A DNA stretch of 64,000 nt from [Pseudopropionibacterium] massiliense (GCF_900607225.1 NZ_LR027842.1:3149141-3213140), one strand, 5' to 3'. Positions 17,333 to 27,387 are shown, numbered from the stretch's first letter. The notes: generated from the sequence alone by a model not told the origin. Numbers and translations: made by a program.

Positions 17333-17343
17333 AAGGGAAGAAC

Positions 17344-19026
17344 ATGACCTCGGCCACGGACCCGCACCCCGATCTGCTCGCCGAACCCAGCGCCCGGACG
17401 TTCCCGCTGGCACAGCTCGTCTCCCTGATACGCGAGGGGAAGGTGCGGATACCGCACTTCCAACGTGGTCTGCGGTGGGGAACACCGGATGCGGTGGCGC
17501 TCATCGACAGCGTGCTGCGCGGCTTCCCTATCGGCAGCCTCCTGCTGTGGCGACGCCCAGCGCCGGCGGAGACGATCAGGCTCGGAAACGTGGAGATCAA
17601 CGCCCCTGAGCAGAGCGATGCCCTGTACGTGGTGGACGGGCAGCAGCGGCTCACCACTTTCCTGAACGTGTTCGACCCAGTGCATGGCCTGGATGGCGAG
17701 TTCGCACTCGTCTACGACCTCAGAACCCGACCGTTCAAGGTACGAGCGCGTACCGGGAACGAGTCGGACGCCCACGTCATCCCACTGCCGGTGCTGTTTG
17801 ATCTGGGAAAGCTATTGACCTGGACCCGGGACCGTCCCCAGTACCTGGATCAGATTGACGAGATCAATTCCGCTACGCAGCGACTGCGGGAGTTCCACGT
17901 CCCCGCCTACGAGGTGCGTTCCCAGGACGACAGGGTGCTGCGCGAGATCTACGACCGCATGAACAACGCGGGTAAACGCCTCACCCGGGCCGAAACCTTC
18001 CGCGGGCTCTTCGCGCCCGAGGAGAACGCGATGAAGGCCACAACCTTCGAAACCATTCAGGAGGAGATCCGCGAACGCCTACGCTGGGGAAACATCGATC
18101 TGGATACCATTCTGCACGCCTTCCTGGCCACCCGGGGACCTGACGTGTACCGGGATATTCACCTCGAGTTCAGCGATGAGCGAAAGCGAAAGGCCGAGTT
18201 CCCGGATGAAAACAATGAGGAAGCACACCAAAGGGCCCTGCAAGCCTTGGAGAGCGCAATTGATTTTCTGAGAAATAAAACAGGGGTTCCTCATTTCACC
18301 TTCTTGGCCTATCGCTTTCTTCTTGTGGTGGCAACTCGTTTCTTCACACATTTTCCCGCCCCCAGCCAGCGCAATCTCGAACTCTTGAAACGCTGGTATT
18401 GGAGAACCACCATGACCGGCCCGACCTTGGGCAGCGGAGGAACCACTGGAATTGTGCGTTCCCTGACTTCTTGCATTCTTCCCGAAGAAGAGAGCGAGTC
18501 GGTTCAGCGGCTCTTGAAAACCGTGACCGACAAACCGAGATATTCTCCGAAGGCAGCGACCTTCGGATCGAACCGCGCCTCCGGACACATCATGTTGTGC
18601 GCACTGTGGGCCAAAGGTCCACTGTCACCAGACACGGGCTCGCCCTTCACAGACGAGGACCTGGCCCTGGAGATCGAGCAAAGTTCAAGCCCTAGGCCGG
18701 CGTGTCCGGAAGTGTTCCCGCGAACCGCTCTCCCCGAGGAGTTGCGCAACTCTTTGGGGAATCGTGTCATAGCACCAGGAATACCTTTGGAGGCAGTACG
18801 CGAGATCCCGACTTCAGAGGACCAAGTACGCGATTCACATTTCTTCAGGAATTCATCCGACCCCCAGCAAACGGTCCGCGATCGCCAAGAAATGCTGCAA
18901 CGCCACATCGACGATTTCTTGAGGTCGCATGCATCTTGGGACATCGATGACTCCCCGCCCCTCGCATCACTGGACTTGGATTCTGAACCCGAGGAGGACC
19001 CCGACCCCCAGGACGCCCTGTGGTGA
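17344..19026 (+). CDS. DUF262 (GmrS-like, ParB-type nuclease fold) protein
   Basis: A 560-residue protein. The N-terminal DUF262 domain is unmistakable: IPHFQRGLRWGTPDAVALIDSVLRGFPIGSLLLW (residues about 36-70) and LYVVDGQQRLTTF (near 95), with the DGQQR motif that in GmrSD-type enzymes supports nucleotide hydrolysis. IYDRMNNAGKRLTRAETF is the conserved follow-on segment. The C-terminal half is helical and ends in an acidic tail. No DUF1561/GmrD His-Asn nuclease motif was found, so it resembles a GmrS-only protein. The ATG follows AAGGGAAG. It overlaps hipA, implying a two-gene unit, probably defence or stress related. Confidence 0.8.
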   Translation: MTSATDPHPDLLAEPSARTFPLAQLVSLIREGKVRIPHFQRGLRWGTPDAVALIDSVLRGFPIGSLLLWRRPAPAETIRLGNVEINAPEQSDALYVVDGQQRLTTFLNVFDPVHGLDGEFALVYDLRTRPFKVRARTGNESDAHVIPLPVLFDLGKLLTWTRDRPQYLDQIDEINSATQRLREFHVPAYEVRSQDDRVLREIYDRMNNAGKRLTRAETFRGLFAPEENAMKATTFETIQEEIRERLRWGNIDLDTILHAFLATRGPDVYRDIHLEFSDERKRKAEFPDENNEEAHQRALQALESAIDFLRNKTGVPHFTFLAYRFLLVVATRFFTHFPAPSQRNLELLKRWYWRTTMTGPTLGSGGTTGIVRSLTSCILPEEESESVQRLLKTVTDKPRYSPKAATFGSNRASGHIMLCALWAKGPLSPDTGSPFTDEDLALEIEQSSSPRPACPEVFPRTALPEELRNSLGNRVIAPGIPLEAVREIPTSEDQVRDSHFFRNSSDPQQTVRDRQEMLQRHIDDFLRSHASWDIDDSPPLASLDLDSEPEEDPDPQDALW

Positions 19027-20231
19027 TCGAGGGTTTCCAGGTTCAGCTAACCGGACACACCGTCGCCCACCTCTACGCTCGGGGTGACCACACCTGGCTG
19101 GAATGGCAGCAGGGTTACTGGGATGACCCGGACAGGCCCGTCCTGGGATTGTTCTTCGAGGATCAGCCCAGCAGACGCGTGGCCTCCGCGCTGCGGTTGC
19201 CGCCCTGGTTCTCCAACCTCCTGCCGGAGGGCAGGCTCAGGCAGTGGGTGGCGCGGGACGCCGACGTCAACGAACAGCGCGAGATGCGCCTGCTGGTGCG
19301 CCTCGGCAACGGGCTTCCAGGAGCGGTGGTCATCACACCGGTCGATGGGCAGGCCGATCCCTTGTGGCGCCCGGAGGAAACGCTCCCTCCACCGCCGCCT
19401 TCCCCGGGTGATGGTCTCCTGCACTTCAGCCTAGCCGGGGTGGCACTCAAGTTCTCGCTGCTCCAGGAGGGTGACCGCCTGACCCTGCCCGCCGGCAATC
19501 GGGATGGGGACTGGATAGTCAAGATGCCCGACGCGGTGTACCCGGAAGTGCCCGCCAACGAGTTCGCGATGATGACGCTGGCCGGGCTCTGCGGAATCGA
19601 TGTTCCCGAGATCCGGTTGTGGCACCGCGACGACCTTCCGAAGTTGCCCGACGCAGCGTGGCCGGAAGGACAGGAATGGGCCTACGCTGTGCGGCGCTTC
19701 GATCGCGACGGCAACCGGCGCATACACATCGAGGACCTGGCCCAGGTCCGGAACTTCTACCCGGAAGACAAGTACCGCGGCTCGTTCGAGACCGCCGCCG
19801 CCCTGATTCACCGCAGGTGGGACAAGAAGTCATATCTCGAATTCGTTCGCAGGCTGTTCTTCAGTTTCGCCATCGGCAATGGCGACATGCACCTGAAGAA
19901 CATCTCACTGATCTACCGCGATCCCCGTCGCCCGGTCATTTCCCCCGCCTACGACCTGGTTTCGACGGCCCCCTACCTGAACGACCCGGAGGATCTCGGC
20001 CTCAAGCTCGGCCGGTCCCGGCGTTTCGAGGAGGTTTCCCCGGAGTCCTTCGAGCTGCTCGCCCGCAGAGTCGGCGCACCGGTCGGGGAGACCATGGATG
20101 CGGTCACCCGGGTGGCGAGGAATCTGGAAGGGGCGTGGGCCCAGACCTCGCAGCTGCTGGCACCGCTTCCCCGGCACCGCGACTGGCTGGATCGGCGAAT
20201 ACCCGAGATCGCTCGTCATTTCAGCGGCTGA
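19023..20231 (+). CDS. HipA-like serine/threonine kinase without HipB
   Basis: About 402 residues. Conserved HipA features: FSNLLPEGRLR in the N-terminal domain, LKFSLLQ at the nucleotide-binding strand, DWIVKMP with the likely ATP-binding Lys, YAVRRFDRD, the catalytic loop FSFAIGNGDMHLKNISLIY (D, H, K and N retained) and the metal-binding SPAYDLVS. Family members phosphorylate aminoacyl-tRNA synthetases or other targets and cause growth arrest. The GTG overlaps the stop of the DUF262 gene (GTGA); a GTG three bases earlier is possible. No helix-turn-helix HipB partner is encoded on either side, which is unusual and makes the DUF262 protein the likely partner. Confidence 0.85.
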   Translation: MIEGFQVQLTGHTVAHLYARGDHTWLEWQQGYWDDPDRPVLGLFFEDQPSRRVASALRLPPWFSNLLPEGRLRQWVARDADVNEQREMRLLVRLGNGLPGAVVITPVDGQADPLWRPEETLPPPPPSPGDGLLHFSLAGVALKFSLLQEGDRLTLPAGNRDGDWIVKMPDAVYPEVPANEFAMMTLAGLCGIDVPEIRLWHRDDLPKLPDAAWPEGQEWAYAVRRFDRDGNRRIHIEDLAQVRNFYPEDKYRGSFETAAALIHRRWDKKSYLEFVRRLFFSFAIGNGDMHLKNISLIYRDPRRPVISPAYDLVSTAPYLNDPEDLGLKLGRSRRFEEVSPESFELLARRVGAPVGETMDAVTRVARNLEGAWAQTSQLLAPLPRHRDWLDRRIPEIARHFSG

Positions 20232-20245
20232 GCACGCCCCGACGC

Positions 20246-21547
20246 TCAGGTCAGTTCCACGACCGCCGGGCCCGGGCGGTCCTCGGCGCCGGTCAGGGTC
20301 CCGTCCTCCAGGGAAGCCCACTCCGGGGTCAGCAGTCTCCCTGCCGCGATGGCGACGGGGACATCGGCGTCGATGAACAGCAGGCGGGAATCCCCGACGC
20401 GACCCAGCCGCGTCCAGGCGCCCTCGACCTCCAGTTCGCCGTCGGCGACGAGGTCGGGCAGCCACCTACCCGCGACCCGCATCCAGCGCCCGATGCCACG
20501 GAGGATCTCCGACTGCCATCCGGGTAGCGTCCCGTCGGCCTTCGGACCCACCCCCAGCAGCATCCGGCCGCCCCGCCACACGATGTCGACGAGGTGTTTC
20601 ATCAGCTCCAGCGGGGTCATGGCGTGTTCGGGGCCCTCGACGGAGTTGTACCCGAAGGACAGCCCCACCCCGCGGCAGTGCTCCCACACCGCCGCGTTCT
20701 CGCACTGCTGGAGGTGCTGGTACTCGCTGGTGGCGTAGTCCTGGTGGGGCACCTGCCAGCGGTCGTTGACGAGGCCCTCCGGGTTGGCGGCGTAGTACTC
20801 CTCGAACACGGTGCCGATCCCATCGGGCCCGAAGTCCTTGCCGGCGTCCGGCCAGTTGATGTCGTTCCACAGCACGTCGGGGTTGTAGCGGGCGATGAGG
20901 TCCCGCACGTGCCCGGCTGCGTAGGAGGCGTAGCCCTGGTCGAGGGGTCGTTCGGTCAGGTCCCAGTCGTCGCGCAGCCCGATCGGAACCGTCGGCGCGG
21001 CGTGCCAGTCCAGGCCACCCGAGTAGTAGGCGCCGAACCGCATCCCGGCGCGCCGCGCGGCGTCGGCCCACTCCCCCACGAGGTCACGCCTCGGTCCGCG
21101 ACGCACGGTGTTGCGGTCCCCGGTGCCGGGCGCATCCCACAGGCACACGCCGTCGTGGTGTTTCGTGGTGACCATCACGTACGACCCCCCGGCCGCCACC
21201 AGTTCGGCGACGGCCGCGTCGGCGTCGAACCTCTCGGCCCGCCAGGCGTCGAGGAAGTCGTCGTAGTCACAGCCGCCGTGCACCTCCGCGTGGTGCCGCT
21301 GCGCGGGGCTGCCGTCCAGCCGGATGGTGTTGTGATACCACTCGGCGTAGGGGTTGTGACGGAACCACTGCGTCGGCGGGATCTCGCCGAGCTCCGCGAC
21401 GGGCTCCCCCCACGCGGGCACCGAGTACGGCCCCCAGTGGATGAAGAAACCGAGCTTGGCGCGCCGGAACCACTCCGGGGTGGGACGCGCCAACGCCTTC
21501 CAGCGCTCGGCGTCGCGTTCGAATTGTTCCTCCAGGTCAGCGACCAC
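20246..21547 (-). CDS. GH29 alpha-L-fucosidase
   Basis: A 433-residue glycoside hydrolase. Seen: WFRRAKLGFFIHWGPYSVPAW near the N-terminus, YVMVTTKHHDGVCLWD, GMRFGAYYSGGLDWH, and VLWNDINWPD, whose Asp matches the GH29 catalytic nucleophile position. No signal peptide is present, so it acts on imported fucosylated sugars in the cytoplasm. It is the last gene of a minus-strand operon after two permeases and a binding protein, and its start overlaps the permease stop by 11 bases. The importer therefore probably takes up fucosyl oligosaccharides, for example from mucin or plant glycans. Confidence 0.9.
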   Translation of the reverse strand: MVADLEEQFERDAERWKALARPTPEWFRRAKLGFFIHWGPYSVPAWGEPVAELGEIPPTQWFRHNPYAEWYHNTIRLDGSPAQRHHAEVHGGCDYDDFLDAWRAERFDADAAVAELVAAGGSYVMVTTKHHDGVCLWDAPGTGDRNTVRRGPRRDLVGEWADAARRAGMRFGAYYSGGLDWHAAPTVPIGLRDDWDLTERPLDQGYASYAAGHVRDLIARYNPDVLWNDINWPDAGKDFGPDGIGTVFEEYYAANPEGLVNDRWQVPHQDYATSEYQHLQQCENAAVWEHCRGVGLSFGYNSVEGPEHAMTPLELMKHLVDIVWRGGRMLLGVGPKADGTLPGWQSEILRGIGRWMRVAGRWLPDLVADGELEVEGAWTRLGRVGDSRLLFIDADVPVAIAAGRLLTPEWASLEDGTLTGAEDRPGPAVVELT

Positions 21548-22379
21548 CGAATCCTCCTATGTTGAGTCCCTTCGCCAGCTGTTTCTGCATCGCCACCACG
21601 ATCACGAGGCTGGCCAGCACCGCGATCGTGGACGCCGCCATCAGCGGCCCCCAGTCCGTGCCGCGTTCACCGGTGAACATGGACAGGCCGAGCTGCAGCG
21701 GGGCCTTGTCCGTGCTGTTGATGATGATCAGCGGCCACAGGAAGGCGTTCCAGTAGTCGATGAAGGCGAACGCCGCCACCACCGCGATGGGGCCGCGCAG
21801 CAGCGGGATGATCACGTGGAACAGGATCTTCACCTGGCCCGCGCCGTCGATCCGGGCTGCCTCCTCGTAGTCGCCGGGAAGCGACAGCAAGAACTGCCGC
21901 AGCATGAAGGTGCCGAAGGCCCCAAAGGCGAAGGGCAGGACGATCGCCGGGTAGGAGTCGACGAGCCCGAAGGCGTCGGCCCCCAGGAACAGGGGAATGA
22001 CGAGCACCTCGATGGGCAGCACCAGGGTGGCGATGAACACCGAGAACAGGGCAGAGCGTCCGGGAAACTCCAGGCGCGCGAAGGCGTAGGCGTTCAGCAC
22101 GGAGACCACCACGGTGATGAGGGTCCCGACGAGCGCGTAGGCGAAGGTGTTGACCAGGATCTGTCCGAACGGGATGGAGCTGAAGGCCTCCGCGAAGTTG
22201 TCCCAGCGCACCGCGTCGCCGAGCAGGGCGGCCCCGGTGGACAGCACCTGGTTGCTCGGTTTCAGTGCGGAGAAAAGCATCCACACGAAGGGCGAGACGA
22301 ACCCAACGGCCACGACCACCAGCAGCGTCTTCGAGACGATCTTCCCCCAGCGGCGGGGGCGGTTCTTATCAGGAGTCAT
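21537..22379 (-). CDS. Carbohydrate ABC transporter permease (MalG type)
   Basis: A 280-residue inner-membrane permease with about six hydrophobic segments. The conserved EAARIDGAGQVKILFHVIIPLLRG loop contacts the ATPase, and residue order and length fit MalG/UgpE proteins. Its start overlaps the stop of the upstream permease gene by 11 bases. No ATPase is encoded in the operon, so it probably shares a general MsiK-type ATPase encoded elsewhere, as is common in actinobacteria. Confidence 0.92.
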   Translation of the reverse strand: MTPDKNRPRRWGKIVSKTLLVVVAVGFVSPFVWMLFSALKPSNQVLSTGAALLGDAVRWDNFAEAFSSIPFGQILVNTFAYALVGTLITVVVSVLNAYAFARLEFPGRSALFSVFIATLVLPIEVLVIPLFLGADAFGLVDSYPAIVLPFAFGAFGTFMLRQFLLSLPGDYEEAARIDGAGQVKILFHVIIPLLRGPIAVVAAFAFIDYWNAFLWPLIIINSTDKAPLQLGLSMFTGERGTDWGPLMAASTIAVLASLVIVVAMQKQLAKGLNIGGFGGR

Positions 22380-23298
22380 AGTTCACCCACCTCTTCTGGC
22401 CGACGAACTGCAGCGCCGTGACCAGCATCACCAGCACGAACAGCACCCACGCCAGCGAGGACGCCAGGCCGAGTTTGTCGTAGGAGAAGGCGCTGCGGTA
22501 CAGGTACAGCACCAGGGTGTTGGTGGATTCGCCCGGCCCGCCCCTGGTGAGCATGAACGGCTGGGTGAACACCTTGAAGGCCCCGATCACCGTCATCACG
22601 GAGGCGAAGAACAGCGACGGCGAGAGCATCGGGAAGGTGACCCGCCAGAACCGGCTCCACGCGGTGGTGCCGTCGATCTTGGAGGCCTCCATGATCGCGG
22701 GGTTGATGTTGTTCAGACCCGCGGCTAGCACGACGATGTTGTAGCCGACCGCCTGCCACAGCGACATCATGATCAGCGAGACCATCGCCCAGGTCGGGTG
22801 CCCCAGCCAGGAGGGTCCCGTGATGCCGATGGCCGCCAGCATCCCGTTGATCACGCCCTGGTCGTCGAGCATGACCCGCCAGATAAGGGCATTGGCCACC
22901 ATGGGGGTGACGACGGGGATGAAAAACAGCACCCGGAAGAACGGCGCCCAGTCGGGCAGCGAATGCAACCAGACCGCGATGCCCGTCGAGACCACGAGGT
23001 TCACGGCTGTGTAGCCGATCGCGAACACCAGGGTGTTGCCCAGGACCGTGTAGAACGCCGGGTCCTCACCGGAGAGCAACCGCGCGTAGTTTTCCACACC
23101 GACGAACTCGGGGTCCCCGTAGAGGGGCCAGTTGTGGAGGCTGATCGCGATGGAGGCGATCAGCGGTACCACAATGAAGATCAGGAAGCCGCTCATGCCC
23201 GGAGCGAGGTGGAAGAAGGCCAGCAACCGCTGGTTGACGCCGGGTTTGCGGGCCTTCCTCACCGTGCTTCGGGGCGACGGCGTGGCCGTCGTCGTCAT
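22369..23298 (-). CDS. Carbohydrate ABC transporter permease (MalF type)
   Basis: A 309-residue permease with about six hydrophobic segments. A basic N-terminal tail is followed by a first membrane helix (MSGFLIFIVVPLIASIAIS). The MalF-type coupling loop is seen as EASKIDGTTAWSRFWRVTFPMLSP. It pairs with the MalG-type protein encoded downstream. It starts five bases after the stop of the binding-protein gene. Confidence 0.92.
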   Translation of the reverse strand: MTTTATPSPRSTVRKARKPGVNQRLLAFFHLAPGMSGFLIFIVVPLIASIAISLHNWPLYGDPEFVGVENYARLLSGEDPAFYTVLGNTLVFAIGYTAVNLVVSTGIAVWLHSLPDWAPFFRVLFFIPVVTPMVANALIWRVMLDDQGVINGMLAAIGITGPSWLGHPTWAMVSLIMMSLWQAVGYNIVVLAAGLNNINPAIMEASKIDGTTAWSRFWRVTFPMLSPSLFFASVMTVIGAFKVFTQPFMLTRGGPGESTNTLVLYLYRSAFSYDKLGLASSLAWVLFVLVMLVTALQFVGQKRWVNYDS

Positions 23299-23302
23299 GG
23301 GG

Positions 23303-24529
23303 TCAGTTCACCGACTTTTCGATGGTTCCCAGGATGTCCTCGGCGGTGCGGGTGCCGCGGGCACCCTCCGGGGAGTACTGGGTGAACTGGGTCACCACCT
23401 GGTTCCAGGTGGAAGTGGTCACCAGCGGCTGCCCGTCCGCGAGGAGCGTCTTCATGACCTCGGCGTCCTGGGCGGGCTTGCCCTCGGCCCAACCCGACAG
23501 CGCGGAGTCGATGGAGGGGACTGTGCCGCGGTTCTTTCCGACGTAGGCCACGACCTCGGGGGTGGTCATCTTCATGATGTTCTGGAAGGCGGCCTTCTTG
23601 TCGGGACATTTCGCGGAGATGCCGAAACCGGAGCCCTGGATCATGCCGACGGGTTTGCCGCTCTTTGAGGGGACGACGGCCACCCCGACCCCGTTCTCCA
23701 TGCCCTGGCGGATCGTCGAGTAGAACCACGGGCCCTCGATCACCATGGCCACCTTCTTGGCCTGGAAGCCCTGCATGGGCACGTCGGTGGTGTCGGCGGG
23801 GTTAGGGGCGGCGGCGACGTTCTCCTTGCCGACCAGGTCGAAGGTCTGCTGGATGTCGGCGACGAAGCCCGGGTCGGTGATGTTCAGCTTGCCGTCCTTG
23901 ACGGGCACGTTGCCGTTGGCGAAGGCGAACGGCAGGTAGGGGTAGCTGATGTCAGGGGCGACGGCGAAGCCCTGCACACCATCCTTGGTCAGCGCCTTAG
24001 CGTCGGAGAGGAACTGCTCGTAGGTGTAGTCAACGCCCGGTTCCTTCAACCCGGCCTGGGCAAACATGGTCTTGTTGTAGAACAGCACCATCGGTTCGGC
24101 GTCGTAGGGGATGGCGCGGACCTTCCCGTCGACCGTCATGCCCTGCATCATGGCCTGGTTGTACCGGGTCAGGTCGAGGCCGGCTTCCTTGGCGAGATCG
24201 TCGAGCGGGGTGAGGAGTTCACCGAGCTCCTGGGCGCGGGCGGCCTGCGTGGTGACGATGCAGGGCGCGTCAGCCGACGACATGCGGGTCTTGATCTTGG
24301 TCCAGTAGTCCTGGAAGCTGGGGCCCTCGATGTCGAGCTTGAAGTTGGAATCGGTTTCCTGGACGCCCTTGACGAAGGTGTCCCACTGGGCGCGGTCGGA
24401 TTCGTTGGACACCCAGGTGTACATCTTGCTCGCCTGCGCGCTCTTGTCCTTGGAGCCTCCTGAACAGGCCCCGAGCCCGAGGGCCAGGGTGGCACACAGC
24501 AGCGCGGCTGCTGCACGACGGTACTTCAT
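23303..24529 (-). CDS. Extracellular carbohydrate-binding lipoprotein (family 1 ABC solute-binding protein)
   Basis: A 408-residue protein with a signal peptide ending in a lipobox at LGLGACSGG (Cys22). The mature part has MalE/UgpB-like features such as MYTWVSNESDRAQWDTF, AIPYDAEPMVLFYNKTMFAQAGL and GFAVAPDISYPYLPFA. It is the first gene of a four-gene fucosyl-glycan uptake operon with two permeases and GH29. The upstream region holds a 17-bp palindrome likely to be its operator. Confidence 0.9.
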   Translation of the reverse strand: MKYRRAAAALLCATLALGLGACSGGSKDKSAQASKMYTWVSNESDRAQWDTFVKGVQETDSNFKLDIEGPSFQDYWTKIKTRMSSADAPCIVTTQAARAQELGELLTPLDDLAKEAGLDLTRYNQAMMQGMTVDGKVRAIPYDAEPMVLFYNKTMFAQAGLKEPGVDYTYEQFLSDAKALTKDGVQGFAVAPDISYPYLPFAFANGNVPVKDGKLNITDPGFVADIQQTFDLVGKENVAAAPNPADTTDVPMQGFQAKKVAMVIEGPWFYSTIRQGMENGVGVAVVPSKSGKPVGMIQGSGFGISAKCPDKKAAFQNIMKMTTPEVVAYVGKNRGTVPSIDSALSGWAEGKPAQDAEVMKTLLADGQPLVTTSTWNQVVTQFTQYSPEGARGTRTAEDILGTIEKSVN

Positions 24530-24608
24530 ACGAACTCCCTTGTCGTAATCGGTCGGTCTCCGGAACGGCAGGGCTGCTGCGTCGCGTCCGAGTGCCCGAA
24601 GTTAGCGT

Positions 24609-24625
24609 TAACATCCCAGATGTTA
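24609..24625. promoter_or_regulatory. Operator-like palindrome upstream of the fucosyl-glycan operon
   Basis: The perfect inverted repeat TAACATC-CCA-GATGTTA lies about 80 bases upstream of the binding-protein ATG, in a 260-base divergent region shared with the DUF2339 gene. A partly overlapping GTTA-GCGT-TAAC precedes it. Symmetry and location suit a LacI, ROK or GntR repressor site. No regulator gene is adjacent. Confidence 0.5.
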
Positions 24626-24789
24626 GGGGAAGATCGAGAGTTTGTCACGACTTTTCCAGAGTGAAATGTCAACGCCGCCATCCCTGGACCCCGCAGCCCA
24701 TCGCCCGGGATTTTCCCAATCCCTCCCTGCCGCACCCGGCTTCCCCTAATCTGGAATCTCCGTTGGACAACGGCTGGAAGGGCTCCACG

Positions 24790-27314
24790 ATGGAGACGAA
24801 CGAACAAGACGAACAACCGGAGGGCACCGGCCCGAAACCCGAGGAACCGAGCCTGCGCGACGTGGTCAGGGCCATCGACGGCCTGACCCTCAGGATGGAC
24901 GTGATCATCTCCTACCTGGACAAGCTGGACACCCTCCCCGAGGCCTCGCAGCAACGCATCAGCGCCTCCCGGGAGCAGCAGGAACCGGTCGCATCCCCGC
25001 CATCGCCATCGGCACCTGCACCGGCGCCTTCCCCCCGAAGCCGGCGCCCCCGCCTCCCCGGCTGCCCGGGACGATCCCGGTCCCCGTTCCTTCTCCACAG
25101 GTGGCGAAGAAGCCTCAACCGCTCACGCGGGACGCGGACGTCAGGGCGTCATCACCCGGGAGCCCGGACGATGTGCCTCTCAGCGAGATGCTCGAATCCC
25201 CGAAGCCCAAGTCCTCACCTCTGACCTCGATCAGGAACCGCGCGGGTGAGGCCGCCCTGGGCAAGTACCTGTTGTCGGCCGCCGCGGCGGTGCTGGTCTT
25301 CCTGGCCGCGGCCAGTCTCATCGCGCTGCTGTGGAACTCGATACCGGACATCGTCAAGGTCGGGGCCGTCGGCGTGACGGGCGTCACGCTGACCGTCGTC
25401 GGGATGGGCATGGTCTCCAGGGCCACGACGAACCGGCTGCCGGCCGCCACGCTCACCGGCATCGGTGGTGGGCTGGGGTTCGTCTGCCTGGTGGGCGCGG
25501 TCCTGCTGGGGCTGTTGACCCCGCTGCCCGCCTTCCTCACGCTCACCGGCTGGACGATCATCCTGATCCTGGTCGCCGCGCGCACCCACCTGCCCTACAT
25601 CACGATCATCACCGCGCTGGGCGGGTTGTCGACCATCGGGCTGGCCGCGGCGCAGTCGCACGTCCACCCCGAGCAGTCCTTCCTGGGCCTGACGATGGTG
25701 GTGGGTTATGTCGCGGCCATCCCCCTGCCCACCGCCATGACCGCCCGCAAAGCGGTCGCGCGGCCCAGGTTCAGGCCGCTCTACCTGCTGTCCGCGACGG
25801 CGATCGGGCTTCCCGCGCTGTTCCTGGCACCCGTCGAGAGGGCCAGGGAGATCACCGAGACCGGCACCCTCGTGGCCATGCTGGCCCTCGTGTCGCTCCT
25901 GTTCGCCCAGCTCATCCTGGTCGTGAGGGCGGGCGGGATCCCTGCGACCGCGCCGGAGCCGTCCCCCGGGACCCCGGCGAACCCCTGGGCGCCGGCCTGG
26001 CTGGCCGCCCCGCTGCTGGTGGCCATCTCGACGCTGCGCCTCAGGCCGGTGCCGCCACCGCGGGCCACACTGGACTGGTTCCAGGATCAGGACTTCACCC
26101 TGCTGGCCGTCGCCCACCTGATCGTCCTCGCCGCGGCAGTGGTGCCGCCGATCTTCAAGGGGGTCGCCGCGAAGGCCGGGCAGTGGGCGGGCCACTGCCT
26201 GTTCGCCAGCGCCTTCGTGGTGGTGGGCATCCTGCTGCCCCAGCTGAGGAACGAATCCCTGGTCCTGGGCGCGCTCGTCATCGTCCTGGCCTGGACCGCG
26301 CTGCCCACGGTGTTCGCGGGCAACGCGACCCACGTCATCACCGTGCCGGTCGCGGTCGTGGTCCTGACCTGGTTCGGGCACGACCCGGGCATCGACCTGA
26401 TCCTGGTGCGGCTGGGCGTCCTGGCGGTGGCCGTGGCGGTCGCGCTGGTGGTCGAGAAAGGCCTCCCGGACAGGCCGGAGCACCTCGTGTCCGTCTGGCT
26501 GGTGGTGTTCCTGCTGGCCATCCGGCTGCCCGCGGTCGTCCAGGAGCTGCTGTGGCGGCTGGGCATCGAACGGGCCTGGGGCGTCACGGTCTGGGGAATC
26601 CTCGTGTTGGGTGTCGTGGTGGCGTTGATCGCGCTGGGGCTCGGCAGCGGGCACGCGACGACCCTGCCCCTGCTCGCCGGCCGCCTGTTCGGGCAACGGG
26701 CGCACCTGGTCGACGACCCCGATGCCGCCCCGGTGCCCTTGGCCCCGTCGTCGTCGGTGCCCATGATCCTGACCCTCGGCGCGGCCGGTTTGATGCAGTA
26801 CGTGGTCCACGCCGCCACCGGCTGGTCGCTGGTGCCGTGGCTGCCCGTGACCCATCAGGCGTGGGCCTTCCTGACCCACGAGCTGGTGCTGATCCCCTTC
26901 GTACTCGCGCTGGGCTGCGCGGTGGTGTGGATGATGTGGCCGCTGGTGCGGCACCCGTGGCACGGCGTGGCCACCGGCATCACCTTCACCCTCTCGCTGC
27001 TCGGGATGAACACCCTCCTGACCGCGACGAACGTGGACTCCGCGACGAGCAGCGCCACCCTCATCATCGCCGGCGCCCTCAGCATCGTCGCGGGTTTCCG
27101 CGCCCACGCCACGGCCATGCGCCTGTACGGGCTGGTGCTGGTGATGCTGATGGTGCTCAAGCTCGCGGTGATCGACATGTCCGGGCAGAACTCCATCACC
27201 CGCATCCTGTCGCTGCTGGTGGCGGGCGTGATCTGCTTCGCCCTGTCCGTGGCCTACAGCCGGCTGAGCGCCCACCTGAGCGGCGCCGCGGAGAAACCGG
27301 AGGATTCCGACTAG
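24790..27314 (+). pseudogene. DUF2339 multi-pass membrane protein, split by a frameshift in a C6 tract
   Basis: The frame from the ATG at 24790 (GGAAGGG upstream) encodes an acidic start, a short coiled-coil-like segment (LRDVVRAIDGLTLRMDVIISYL) and a Ser/Pro/Ala-rich linker. The frame that continues through 25101-27314 is open further upstream and reads KPAPPPPRLPGTIPVPVPSP before about 700 residues with some 18-20 hydrophobic segments. Charged coiled coil, Pro-rich linker, then membrane barrel is the normal DUF2339 order. The two frames join cleanly if one C is added to the C6 tract at 25031-25036. It may be a lesion, a phase-variable tract or a base-calling error. The GTG at 25101 could yield the membrane part alone. 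Function unknown. Confidence 0.75.
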
Positions 27315-27326
27315 ATCCACCCGGCT

Positions 27327-27387
27327 GCGCAGCACTCGATCCGATTTCGTCCCCACGCGCGGGGTTCTCGTCGGTTGGGTGCTGCGC
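27327..27387. terminator. Bidirectional terminator-like inverted repeat
   Basis: GCGCAGCAC at 27327-27335 pairs with GTGCTGCGC at 27379-27387. A smaller CCCC-ACGCGC-GGGG hairpin (27351-27364) lies in the loop. It sits between the convergent DUF2339 and methyltransferase genes, as expected for a two-way transcription stop. There is no strong U-run on either strand. Confidence 0.45.

Noticed and set aside
24592-25224. A separate 210-residue gene upstream of the DUF2339 membrane part
   Set aside because: Only its central part (from 24790 to about 25025) looks like protein, and it is better explained as the N-terminus of the DUF2339 protein before a frameshift; the tail is Arg/Ser/Pro-rich out-of-frame sequence.
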